Shown piece after piece: positions 6,400 to 13,023 of a DNA stretch of 31,946 bases. Origin of the DNA: a virus. A program made the position numbers and the translations under genes. Below the pieces are notes generated by a model. It searched no databases. It had not been told where the DNA came from and worked only from the letters and a program-made list of their open reading frames with translations. Position 1 is the stretch's first letter. Each line of letters starts with the position of its first letter. Location: positions 1-31,946 of IMG/VR virus record IMGVR_UViG_3300025070_000009; one strand, written 5' to 3'.

Positions 6400-7205
6400 A
6401 ACTCTCCGCTAATGGTATAGTTGTTAATCATTTCTTGTATTTCCTCCAGAGGTCTATTCTCAAAGAAGTCGTGGTATTGATTCAAAGCAAACATTACCTT
6501 CTCCTCTCCCTTGTTGAAGAACTCCTCACTAACGGAGTAGACTCCTACATCACACGAGAGTTTGTCTATTACCAAGAACTTAAACTTGGTATAGTCTACA
6601 TTGAATAGTCGGCAGTATAGATACACCTGTACATCATAGGAGTATTTGTGTCTTGCGGAATACACAAAGTTGCGTAGGTCACTTGTAGTCTTGAGGTCAA
6701 TTATAGTACCATCGTTCTTTATGATGTCAGCCTTACCTCTAAAGGGATACCCCTCTACATAGTCTACGGCAGGTACTTCAAAGGTAGAGTCTCGTAGTAG
6801 CTCTACTGCTTGGTGATTCTTGAACAGGGCTTCAGTCATACGCTCTGCAAGTTTACGCTCCTTTGTAGTGTAGAGTAAGTGGTTGGGGTGGATTGCTTTC
6901 GCCTCTTTCCATCTCTTGGTATTCTTACTTGCTACATCTATGAAGGTCATCTCATTTATCTTATGAGGTTCTAATACCATTGTGTGGATTAGTCTACCAT
7001 CTCGTAGAGCTTGGCTATTGGTCTCCTCACCGTACTGCATTAGATTGTAGTAGGTTCTTGGAGAGTCCAGAAGTTTCTTTAGGTTAGATGAACTGAAGGC
7101 TACCTTACCGAGATAGCCATAGTAGAAGTCATCTTCAATAGCTTGTTCTACAAGCCATTCTTGAGAGTGTTGCTCTCCATTGAGCATTGTGATTTGTTTT
7201 GACAT
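6396..7205 (-). CDS. RecE-like PD-(D/E)XK exonuclease (DUF3799-type)
   Basis: 269 residues with the order typical of exonuclease VIII/RecE-like phage nucleases: the FSSSNLKKLLDSP helix (38-49), GRLIHTMVLEP with H74, FRGKADII with D160, the D170-x-K172 pair in IIDLKTT, and YDVQVYLYC with Q193. These form the metal-binding PD-(D/E)XK active site. It probably resects double-stranded ends for recombination-dependent replication. No separate annealase is recognised nearby, although SSB and a RusA-like resolvase are encoded about 6 kb upstream in the same transcription direction. Its start lies inside a short coupled ORF, and a second ATG at 7187 is possible. Confidence 0.85.
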   Translation of the reverse strand: MSKQITMLNGEQHSQEWLVEQAIEDDFYYGYLGKVAFSSSNLKKLLDSPRTYYNLMQYGEETNSQALRDGRLIHTMVLEPHKINEMTFIDVASKNTKRWKEAKAIHPNHLLYTTKERKLAERMTEALFKNHQAVELLRDSTFEVPAVDYVEGYPFRGKADIIKNDGTIIDLKTTSDLRNFVYSARHKYSYDVQVYLYCRLFNVDYTKFKFLVIDKLSCDVGVYSVSEEFFNKGEEKVMFALNQYHDFFENRPLEEIQEMINNYTISGEL

Positions 7206-7321
7206 AGTGTTTGGTGTTTAATGTAGTTATACAATTTATCAAGGAGAACCATCTCCTTATCATTTATCTCCTTATCTAATATAAGACTATTTAAGGTATC
7301 AAGGTCTTGTTCAGTAATCAT
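7148..7321 (-). CDS. Hypothetical acidic protein, 57 aa, overlapping exonuclease start
   Basis: ATG at 7321 overlaps the TGA of the PAPS-reductase-like gene as ATGA. It begins MITEQDLDTLNSLILDKEIN and is acidic and helical. Its last 58 bp overlap the RecE-like gene in another frame. The classic coupling and the otherwise empty 110-bp gap argue that it is translated; the long overlap argues for caution. Confidence 0.5.
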   Translation of the reverse strand: MITEQDLDTLNSLILDKEINDKEMVLLDKLYNYIKHQTLCQNKSQCSMESNTLKNGL

Positions 7322-8175
7322 AATCCGCAGTATCCAGAGTCACACTCATTGAAGTCATCGTCAAATAGAGTTACTTGTGGTTTCCATTTAATAATATCCG
7401 AATACTTAACATCGGAACGGAATGTACTTCCTGCCTCTTCTTCTAAAGCTGCAAACCATTCCATCTTCTTTGGTTGCTTTTCGTGCATCTTCTTTAAGAG
7501 TAATGGACTTCTCCACCAACACCCAACACAATTATTCATATAAGCGAATCGTACAGGTTTGGCTTTCCAATACTCTTCAATCGTGTCTTTGAACAAATGA
7601 GCATCTATTAGAGGAAACTCTGGTTTGCAATACTCAATAGTCTTCCATTTGTTTTGAGTTCCTGTCTTTGTTCTACCAACAATAATCTTGACTTCAGTCA
7701 TACCATTATCATTAGTCTTCTCCATCATACGCTTTGCCCTTCCTTGCTCATTAGCACGATAGCCAAAACGCATAGCGACATCTCCCTCAATGTTCTTGTA
7801 TCTCCATTCTGCAATAGGAATAGTCTTCATATCGGTAGTGCAATATCTCGTAACCTTGTTCGGTAGGTAGTAGCCACCATTCTTCATACGATAAGACTTT
7901 ACAGTATCCTCAAAGGTCTTACCTGTAACCCAAGTAATGGGTCTACCAATATACTGCTCAAGGTCAAGCATAGTATAGATAATCATATCGTCCTCTGCCG
8001 TTCCAATGAATGGTGCTTGGATTCTATCCTCAACCTCCTTACGAATCTTCTCGTCTGGGAACTTGCAGTTGTTATCCTCTATACGCACAAGAGAGAACAC
8101 ATCATAGTCAGCAGGATAGTTCGCTGCGATATAACTTGATGTCTTCCCTCCCGATAAACTATTTAATGTTTTCAT
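7318..8175 (-). CDS. PAPS reductase-like PP-loop ATPase / sulfurtransferase family protein
   Basis: 285 residues. The N-terminus carries the PP-loop SGGKTSS at 8-14, typical of the adenine nucleotide alpha-hydrolase fold of PAPS reductases and DndC-like enzymes. TRYCTTDMKTIP near residue 110 matches the CT..K..P element of that family, and a C-terminal NNCVGCWWR segment (about 215-223) offers a C-x2-C pair that could bind metal or transfer sulfur. In phages such proteins are usually of unproven function; nucleotide or DNA/tRNA sulfur chemistry, or modification against restriction, is the reasonable inference. It is embedded among nucleases, not metabolic genes. Confidence 0.85.
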   Translation of the reverse strand: MKTLNSLSGGKTSSYIAANYPADYDVFSLVRIEDNNCKFPDEKIRKEVEDRIQAPFIGTAEDDMIIYTMLDLEQYIGRPITWVTGKTFEDTVKSYRMKNGGYYLPNKVTRYCTTDMKTIPIAEWRYKNIEGDVAMRFGYRANEQGRAKRMMEKTNDNGMTEVKIIVGRTKTGTQNKWKTIEYCKPEFPLIDAHLFKDTIEEYWKAKPVRFAYMNNCVGCWWRSPLLLKKMHEKQPKKMEWFAALEEEAGSTFRSDVKYSDIIKWKPQVTLFDDDFNECDSGYCGL

Positions 8176-8417
8176 CGTGTCAATCCCATTGCTTGAATAA
8201 AGCGTTGACCCTTATCATAGTCAATGCCTTTTATAAGTCGGTAGATAAAAGCAGATGCTCTCTTGATAGATTCCATCTCTGCCTTGCTTGTCTCCTCTCC
8301 TGTATTCGCATACATCTGTGCATCTATGTGCAAGAGTTTGTCAATGCATTCTTTGTCGCTTAATGCTTCCTCAAATATGATTTGAGCATCTAATATAGCT
8401 TTGCTATGTGTCATCAT
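8172..8417 (-). CDS. Hypothetical helical protein, 81 aa
   Basis: It begins MMTHSKAILDAQIIFEEALS and looks all-helical with mixed charge. No motif is recognised. It has ATGA overlaps with both the Cys-rich gene before it and the PAPS-reductase-like gene after it, so it is co-translated with that enzyme and could be an accessory to it. Confidence 0.6.
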   Translation of the reverse strand: MMTHSKAILDAQIIFEEALSDKECIDKLLHIDAQMYANTGEETSKAEMESIKRASAFIYRLIKGIDYDKGQRFIQAMGLTR

Positions 8418-8596
8418 TTCTGGTAGTCTATTTGTCGTGTGATTATTTCCTCTTCGTCATCGCAGGAGCAACTCTCCTTCTCACAATCGTGGCAACAATT
8501 ACATACCCAACTATCGTCACAATACTCATAGCAGATGTCACATTGCCTTGCTTGGTCTTCTTGGTACGAAGCTAACTCTCTATCTAAATAGTACAT
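8414..8596 (-). CDS. Cys-rich putative zinc-binding protein, 60 aa
   Basis: Nine cysteines lie in residues 19-45 (C19, C22, C26, C32, C34, C35, C38, C43, C45) with a histidine at 36, followed by an acidic CSCDDEEE stretch. This density and the C-x2-C spacing suggest one or two zinc sites. It is coupled to its neighbours by TAATG (upstream) and ATGA (downstream). Function is unknown; a small regulator or protein-interaction module is possible. Confidence 0.65.
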   Translation of the reverse strand: MYYLDRELASYQEDQARQCDICYEYCDDSWVCNCCHDCEKESCSCDDEEEIITRQIDYQK

Positions 8597-8715
8597 TATA
8601 TTCTCTCTATTAGTTCGTAGATAAATAGAAAGAACGCTATGCCTATGGCAGAAGCTATGAATAGTGTGCCTCCGTACAGGAGGTCTTCTTTAAGGGTGTA
8701 GATTTTCTTTGACAT
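8596..8715 (-). CDS. Small single-pass membrane protein, 39 aa
   Basis: ATG at 8715, sequence MSKKIYTLKEDLLYGGTLFI, then a hydrophobic stretch to about residue 32 (TLFIASAIGIAFFLFI) and YELIERI. The positive N-terminus predicts it faces the cytoplasm. The stop forms TAATG with the Cys-rich gene. It is the first gene after the hairpin at 8732-8769. Confidence 0.55.
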   Translation of the reverse strand: MSKKIYTLKEDLLYGGTLFIASAIGIAFFLFIYELIERI

Positions 8716-8731
8716 AATACTTTTGGTTTAT

Positions 8732-8769
8732 ACCACCAAAACCCCTCGTTTGTTTCAGCGAGGGGTGGT
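8732..8769 (-). terminator. Hairpin / probable intrinsic terminator
   Basis: On the minus strand CCCCTCG and CGAGGGG form a 7-bp stem around a 10-base loop, followed by only four T residues. An outer CACCACC/GGTGGT pairing can extend or compete with it. It lies directly after the 70-residue-frame gene ending at 8779. The weak T-tract makes partial termination or RNA processing as likely as full termination. Confidence 0.6.
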
Positions 8770-8778
8770 GTTTGTAGG

Positions 8779-8949
8779 TTATACAATATCTTTTCGGTAG
8801 TCTTTGTTCTCTACAAAGTAATTAGTTTTCAACTCCCATTGCGCCCATTGTGCGCCATAGTCTTTAACTCTTACATAGTTATCAACTAAAATACCTTGTA
8901 GTTGTCCCCAATCTCCGTAGACCTTTGTTCTCTGTGTTCTTGTTTGCAT
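8779..8949 (-). CDS. Hypothetical protein, 56 aa
   Basis: I choose the ATG at 8949 (MQTRTQRTKVYGDWGQLQGI), preceded by the A-rich context TTATTAAA. The frame is open from an ATG at 8991, but the upstream residues look like leader. The protein has four tryptophans and a charged C-terminus and no recognised motif. It is followed at once by a hairpin terminator, so it ends a transcription unit. Confidence 0.55.
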   Translation of the reverse strand: MQTRTQRTKVYGDWGQLQGILVDNYVRVKDYGAQWAQWELKTNYFVENKDYRKDIV

Positions 8950-9011
8950 TTTAATAAGTGTTTTGGTTATTTGCATACAGCTAATATACACAAATAAGTT
9001 AACAAATTACA

Positions 9012-9491
9012 TTACAACACAATTTTATTAACAAAGAATGGTTGAGTAATCAATGAGTCTAATGGTGGTATCCACCCCAAAGCATTGTCATCACCTGTAG
9101 CAGAATTACCTACCACCTTGTAAGTAACCTGCTCTAAATGGCTTAACATACCCTCCCTCTCAAATACAAAGGCGGTATTGGATTCATCTCTTTTTAAGAT
9201 GTAGATGTAGTATATAGCTTTACTTGCTTTGATTCCAGAATCCTCATCTTTGTTCGTATTCTTGAACTCTATGTATAAATTAGGTTGCTCTGGTGTTCCT
9301 CGTCTATTAGCCCACCAATAAGCCTTGCTATCGTACTTCACCTCAAAGGTCAGCTCATTCTTTTGGTAGATGCTCTTCACATCCCAATCATAGAACTTCT
9401 TCTTTGGCGCACGAACAATGTCTGTATGTCCTCGTGTCTTGATGTAATCACACCAAAGGTCTTCACCAATATCTCCTTTAACGAAGCTCAT
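9012..9491 (-). CDS. PD-(D/E)XK endonuclease-like protein (Hjc/restriction-like fold)
   Basis: 159 residues. The N-terminus MSFVKGDIGEDLWCDYI gives the KG-x3-E pattern with E10 seen in Hjc-type and restriction-type nucleases. Then FYDWDVKS supplies D35/D37 and LTFEVKYDS supplies E50-x-K52, completing a D-(x)n-E-x-K active site. The C-terminal half has no further motif. It probably cuts branched or damaged DNA, or attacks host DNA; specificity cannot be read from sequence. Upstream neighbours overlap it by 14 bp. Confidence 0.7.
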   Translation of the reverse strand: MSFVKGDIGEDLWCDYIKTRGHTDIVRAPKKKFYDWDVKSIYQKNELTFEVKYDSKAYWWANRRGTPEQPNLYIEFKNTNKDEDSGIKASKAIYYIYILKRDESNTAFVFEREGMLSHLEQVTYKVVGNSATGDDNALGWIPPLDSLITQPFFVNKIVL

Positions 9492-9711
9492 TAAGGTCTG
9501 TGTCTTTTAGTTTCTTGTCCCCATCATAGAATGAGAACCTGTTATGTGTATACTCTACACGAAAGCCTCCGTAAGAGCCACTAACATCAAACTTGTACTC
9601 GTCTCTACCGTGTAATGTTGTGATGCCTTCAGCCTCTTTGTATTCCTTTATCTTGTGACCTTGAGTCCATAGGTATACAAGTAGGAGCTTACTTACTTTC
9701 GTATTCTCCAT
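9478..9711 (-). CDS. Hypothetical protein, 77 aa
   Basis: Preferred ATG at 9711 (MENTKVSKLLLVYLWTQGHK), which overlaps the end of the upstream gene by 23 bp; an upstream ATG at 9732 would add seven residues. The sequence alternates charged and aromatic residues with likely beta strands (FDVSGSYGGFRVEYTHNRFSFYDG). It immediately precedes and overlaps the PD-(D/E)XK gene, so a functional link is possible. No family is recognised. Confidence 0.6.
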   Translation of the reverse strand: MENTKVSKLLLVYLWTQGHKIKEYKEAEGITTLHGRDEYKFDVSGSYGGFRVEYTHNRFSFYDGDKKLKDTDLNELR

Positions 9712-10117
9712 ATATCTTCTTGAGGTCTGCAATATGTGTTGACCATTCTCTCGGATTACAAGAACAAGGAATGTAATACTTGTGTTGGAACACTCTTGAG
9801 TGTATCCTGCTCAATGGCTCTTGGTACATCTCTTTAACCTCTCTACCATTGAAGTCATTAAAGAACTGCTTGAGGGTCGTGTACTCCCCCTCCTCTAAAC
9901 ACAATGGTTGTGTTCTTCTTGGGAATAACTTATTGAGCTTTGCCTTACGAGCATCGCATCCACAATCAATTCCTGTAAGTTCAGCAAAGGTGTCTACTAC
10001 TTTCTTGATTCCTGTAGCCTTTGTGATTTTCTCAATGTCATCTCCCAGACCTTTAGATTCTTTCGCTTTCTCCGTTTTGGTAGTCTTCGTAGTCTTCGTT
10101 GATTTTTTCTTGGACAT
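9689..10117 (-). CDS. Conserved Bacteroidota-phage protein with CGC motif, 142 aa
   Basis: A Lys/Thr-rich N-terminal tail (KKKSTKTTKTTKTEKAK) precedes the conserved-looking block GLGDDIEKITKATGIKKVVD and TGIDCGCDARKAKLNKLFP (two Cys around residues 72-74). A C-terminal part carries another C-x-C (IPCSCNPREW). I recognise this block from hypothetical proteins of Bacteroidota phages, with no known function. The four Cys could bind metal. The first 65 bp overlap the sigma-like gene in another frame, so the low-complexity K/T tail may be a consequence of that dual coding. Confidence 0.75.
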   Translation of the reverse strand: MSKKKSTKTTKTTKTEKAKESKGLGDDIEKITKATGIKKVVDTFAELTGIDCGCDARKAKLNKLFPRRTQPLCLEEGEYTTLKQFFNDFNGREVKEMYQEPLSRIHSRVFQHKYYIPCSCNPREWSTHIADLKKIYGEYESK

Positions 10118-10589
10118 ATTCTTTAGAATTTTTTAGTGTATCAAATATGGAGAATAGGCTGATGCCTGTTTCCTTTTCTATATCTCTCATAGACATATCA
10201 GTCTTGTGGTATACCTCAAACATCTTTTGGTCATACCAATGCAAGTCTTCCATAACCTCCCAAACCTTATCTATTAACTTCTCAAAGCCCTCTGCTTGTA
10301 CTCGGTCAAACTCCTCCTCTGCAACATCGTACTCAACCATATCGCCTGTGTATACCATCAAGTCTTTCTTGTTCTGGAACTGCCTCGTCATATTACGAAG
10401 GGTTACCCATACAAAGAGCTTGTTGGGTTGGTTCTTATACATAATGCGTTCTGGGTTCTCTACATACTTATTGAGTCGTATGTACATCTCTTGCACGATG
10501 TCTTCGGCATAGCTACCTGCACCGAACTTGTGAACCATCTTAATCCATTCCTTATGGTGTCCTGCAAGAAGGTCTAATACTGTTATCAT
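10053..10589 (-). CDS. Sigma-70-like (ECF-type) RNA polymerase sigma factor
   Basis: 178 residues. The region around 27-39, SYAEDIVQEMYIRL, matches sigma region 2 ('DAEDIVQETFLRL'). A linker of about 60 residues follows, then a region-4-like helix-turn-helix (WYDQKMFEVYHKTDMSMRDI continuing EKETGISLFSIFDTL, about 118-155). It probably redirects host RNA polymerase to phage late promoters, which would explain why capsid and tail genes lack visible housekeeping promoters. It starts by ATGA after a small membrane protein and its end overlaps the next gene by 65 bp. Alternatively it is a sigma-like DNA-binding regulator. Confidence 0.8.
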   Translation of the reverse strand: MITVLDLLAGHHKEWIKMVHKFGAGSYAEDIVQEMYIRLNKYVENPERIMYKNQPNKLFVWVTLRNMTRQFQNKKDLMVYTGDMVEYDVAEEEFDRVQAEGFEKLIDKVWEVMEDLHWYDQKMFEVYHKTDMSMRDIEKETGISLFSIFDTLKNSKEYVQEKINEDYEDYQNGESERI

Positions 10590-10747
10590 TGTTCAGTTGA
10601 CCAAGTGACTACTAAAGCAAAAATCCCAAAGCACAACTGCAAAGAGTGGTACTTGGGATTCTCAAAGTCATCATTCATAGTGGAGTCCCAATAGTTAATA
10701 CCTATTAGGATTCCTGCAAGTGGTGCTATGTCAATCGCAAAGTTCAT
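10586..10747 (-). CDS. Small membrane-associated protein, 53 aa
   Basis: ATG at 10747, protein MNFAIDIAPLAGILIGINYW with a hydrophobic N-terminal segment and a second hydrophobic stretch near the end (LCFGIFALVVTW). This suggests two short membrane segments around a DDFENPKYH loop. It overlaps the upstream gene by 17 bp and joins the sigma gene by ATGA. Function unknown. Confidence 0.55.
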   Translation of the reverse strand: MNFAIDIAPLAGILIGINYWDSTMNDDFENPKYHSLQLCFGIFALVVTWSTEQ

Positions 10748-11171
10748 TTTGATTAGCAAGTTTAGTTAGTTCTTGCTCCATAATATACAACTTTTCACGA
10801 GTTATTGACAGTTCCTCACGAGTTTTTTGTAAACGCTCGGTTAATAACGCATTCTGCTTGGTCAGTCCCCAATCCATTCCTTCCTCCTGTGAGCCTCGTA
10901 GCTTGTCCATAATCGTACAACATTGGTTGAAGAACTGCATATAGTCTCTGTCAAACTTTAGGTTCATCTCGTGTCCTTTAGTTGCGTGTATGATAGTAGC
11001 GTGATTCTTCTTACATACTCTTGCTATCTCAAGTGTTGTGTACAAGTCTCTTGCTGAAACCATAAAGGCAAACCTTGCCATAACATTCCTACGCTCTCTG
11101 GAGGGTGATATTCTATGGTGTCCTGTATAGTTATCGTACTCCTCTTGTAATTGTAATATCGTTGCTCTCAT
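10731..11171 (-). CDS. DnaA domain IV-like DNA-binding protein with coiled-coil tail
   Basis: 146 residues. Residues about 24-68 (SRERRNVMARFAFMVSARDL, then TTLEIARVCKKNHATIIHAT) match the layout of DnaA domain IV: a basic helix, then the signature helix-turn-helix whose 'G..DHTTV.HA..KI' reads KKNHATIIHATKGHE here. There is no AAA+ ATPase domain. The C-terminus (from about 100) has heptad-spaced L/I residues typical of a coiled coil. It may bind DnaA-box-like sites to steer or block host initiation. It overlaps the preceding gene by ATGA. Confidence 0.7.
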   Translation of the reverse strand: MRATILQLQEEYDNYTGHHRISPSRERRNVMARFAFMVSARDLYTTLEIARVCKKNHATIIHATKGHEMNLKFDRDYMQFFNQCCTIMDKLRGSQEEGMDWGLTKQNALLTERLQKTREELSITREKLYIMEQELTKLANQNELCD

Positions 11172-11506
11172 TTTAAGTGTTCGTTAAGGTTATCAAATCG
11201 CTCTTCATAAGCGTTTATCTTTCTTGTTAGGTTTCGTATCGTTAGCTTGAGGTCAGCGTTCTTTGCTTCTGCCTCCCATACCATCTGCTGAACATCCTCT
11301 ACCATACCTATAGAAGCATCTATAGCAGAGTAGATACTGATGAGGTCAATGAATATATCCATCTCATACTCATTACTTGGGTCTTGAGGTTTAAGAGCAT
11401 TGGCAATCTGCATCAAGTCTTGATTCTTTTGTCTTAACCATAAGAGGGCTATGCTCTTGCTACCGCCTCTTACCCATCCGTAATCTTCTTGTTTTAATTC
11501 ATCCAT
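11168..11506 (-). CDS. Hypothetical coiled-coil protein, 112 aa, next to helicase
   Basis: It starts MDELKQEDYGWVRGGSKSIA one base after the helicase stop and ends in an ATGA overlap with the DnaA-like gene. The second half (about 65-112) is a likely coiled coil. Its place between helicase and DnaA-like protein suggests a replication accessory such as a loader or regulator, but no loader motif (no Walker A) is present. Confidence 0.65.
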   Translation of the reverse strand: MDELKQEDYGWVRGGSKSIALLWLRQKNQDLMQIANALKPQDPSNEYEMDIFIDLISIYSAIDASIGMVEDVQQMVWEAEAKNADLKLTIRNLTRKINAYEERFDNLNEHLK

Positions 11507-11507
11507 C

Positions 11508-12428
11508 TTAAAAAGGTAAATCGCTTTGTTTCTTTTCTTTCTTGGTGATTAGATTCTCACCGTGTATCTCAAATCCTACATTGTTAGGTACACTTCTTAA
11601 TCTTACAGGCTCATCTAATGGTGTAGGTCTTCCACCTGTCTCCACCTCTTTCACCTTGCGTATGTGTACTTGGTTGTACATCCATTCGGTAGGGTGTTGA
11701 ATATAACGATGTATCACTACAAAGTCATCAGCCCTGTTAACGAACTTACCACCGCCCTCAATATCCGCTGCACTTGGTGGCATAGGGTGACCTGCATACT
11801 CGTGTCCTGCGGAGTGCTTCATTCTTAAAGCATTGGTTACTGCGTGAGCATTAAGCCAGATACTTACATCGTGTTGCTTTGCCCAATTCCTAAAGTGGGT
11901 ACTTACCTCATAATCGTACTCGTGACCGCCAAGTGTTTTAAACATCTCTTTGTCCTTCGTTAATGAGTTGTAAGGGTCAATCAAGAATCCATCAAAGCCT
12001 TCTTCGTGGTAGATGTCTGTAGCCTCCTCAATTAAATCCTTGTAGGTGTACATCTTCTTATCCGTGTCAATGATAACAAAATATCTTTGAACTAAATCAA
12101 GAGCCATCTGGAACTCATCTTCATCTATCTTATTTATAGGTTTACCCAAGAAAAACTCCGAGAGCTTCTTTGCGAGAGATACAGGTGTGTTCTCGGAACT
12201 GAATACAAGCCACTTAATATCGTTGACTATGGTTTGCAATAACATTAGGTACAACATTACGGAGGTCTTTCCGACATTAGCGTGTCCTAATACTACATTG
12301 AAGTTACCTCGCTTGAAGCGGAGGTGGTCATCTAAATTCCATTGCCCGAACTTAAGACCTTCTTTGACTTTGCCCATTCGGACATCGTCAAGTTTACCGA
12401 ACACATCGGCATAAGATATTTTTGACAT
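11508..12428 (-). CDS. DnaB/RecA-type replicative helicase-like ATPase
   Basis: 306 residues. Walker A GHANVGKTS at 48-56, a FSSENTP segment (77-82) as in DnaB motif H1a, Walker B GFLIDPYNSL ending with D151, and WLNAHAVTN (191-199) as the sensor region. The C-terminal part has HIRKVKEVETGG-like DnaB sequence. It lacks an N-terminal primase-binding or primase domain, so it is the bare motor. The C-terminus SDLPF resembles the acidic SSB tip. It starts after the SSB terminator, with CAACTATG at the start codon as in two early genes. Confidence 0.85.
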   Translation of the reverse strand: MSKISYADVFGKLDDVRMGKVKEGLKFGQWNLDDHLRFKRGNFNVVLGHANVGKTSVMLYLMLLQTIVNDIKWLVFSSENTPVSLAKKLSEFFLGKPINKIDEDEFQMALDLVQRYFVIIDTDKKMYTYKDLIEEATDIYHEEGFDGFLIDPYNSLTKDKEMFKTLGGHEYDYEVSTHFRNWAKQHDVSIWLNAHAVTNALRMKHSAGHEYAGHPMPPSAADIEGGGKFVNRADDFVVIHRYIQHPTEWMYNQVHIRKVKEVETGGRPTPLDEPVRLRSVPNNVGFEIHGENLITKKEKKQSDLPF

Positions 12429-12447
12429 AGTTGGTTTAAGTTAAAAA

Positions 12448-12467
12448 GGGAGCGCAAGTGCGCCCCC
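12448..12467 (-). terminator. Intrinsic terminator after SSB gene
   Basis: Minus strand: GGGGGCGCA, loop, TGCGCTCCC (nine pairs including one G-T), then TTTTTAACTT. It lies between the end of the SSB gene (12485) and the helicase start (12428), so it insulates abundant SSB transcription from the helicase operon. Confidence 0.85.
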
Positions 12468-12484
12468 CTAATATAGTTCTTTCT

Positions 12485-12973
12485 TTAGAATGGCAAACCA
12501 TCCGCTACAGGTTGAGGTTCTTCTCTTCCTTGAAAGTGTTGCTGATGAGTTGTAGTGGCTTGGGCTGCGCCTTTCTTCATAACCCAATCAGCAAAGAGTT
12601 GAGCATTCGCAATTACTACTTGCGGTGTTCCACCAATCTCGGCTGCTGCCTTGAGAGCCGTTTGGCGAATGATTGATTCGTCTTTAGAGGTATGTGTACC
12701 ACTTGGAGCAGATGTGCCAGATGCTACATTTGCGTATTGTGGGTTAACAGGCTTGACCGTGTAGTAGGTCTTACCATTGTACTCTCTTGGGATGTAATCG
12801 TAAGTAGCCTCTTGTCCTACTGCAAACTTTGTTTGGTTCGGGTCTTTGGAGTTGTACTTACCATTATCTCCATTTTCAAATGTTACATAGAACCCATAAA
12901 GTGTTCCATACTGACCGTTGTACGGTTCTCCTGCGGACTTAATGTCCTTGACAATAGATGTTTTAGTCATCAT
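12485..12973 (-). CDS. ssb: Single-stranded DNA-binding protein
   Basis: 162 residues. The N-terminal 80 or so look like an OB-fold core with several aromatic residues (LYGFYVTFENGDNG, TYDYIPREYNGKTYYTV). A flexible S/G/T-rich linker follows, then a helical part and an acidic, Pro/Gly-rich end PQPVADGLPF. The DxLPF tip is the partner-binding tail of bacterial SSBs. It would coat single strands during replication and recombination. It has its own consensus promoter and a strong terminator, fitting high, separate expression. ATG at 12970 is an equally good start. Confidence 0.75.
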   Translation of the reverse strand: MMTKTSIVKDIKSAGEPYNGQYGTLYGFYVTFENGDNGKYNSKDPNQTKFAVGQEATYDYIPREYNGKTYYTVKPVNPQYANVASGTSAPSGTHTSKDESIIRQTALKAAAEIGGTPQVVIANAQLFADWVMKKGAAQATTTHQQHFQGREEPQPVADGLPF

Positions 12974-12993
12974 ATATAATTTAGTTAATGATT

Positions 12994-13023
12994 CAAAGTT
13001 AATAAAAATGTTTATTCCTGCAA
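12994..13023 (-). promoter_or_regulatory. Bacteroidota-type promoter for SSB
   Basis: Minus strand TTG at 13023-13021, 19 bases, then TAACTTTG at 13001-12994, an exact match to the -33 TTG / -7 TAnnTTTG consensus of Bacteroidota vegetative promoters. The -33 box overlaps the end of the RusA-like gene. The SSB ATG is about 20 nt downstream of the -7 box. Confidence 0.75.
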
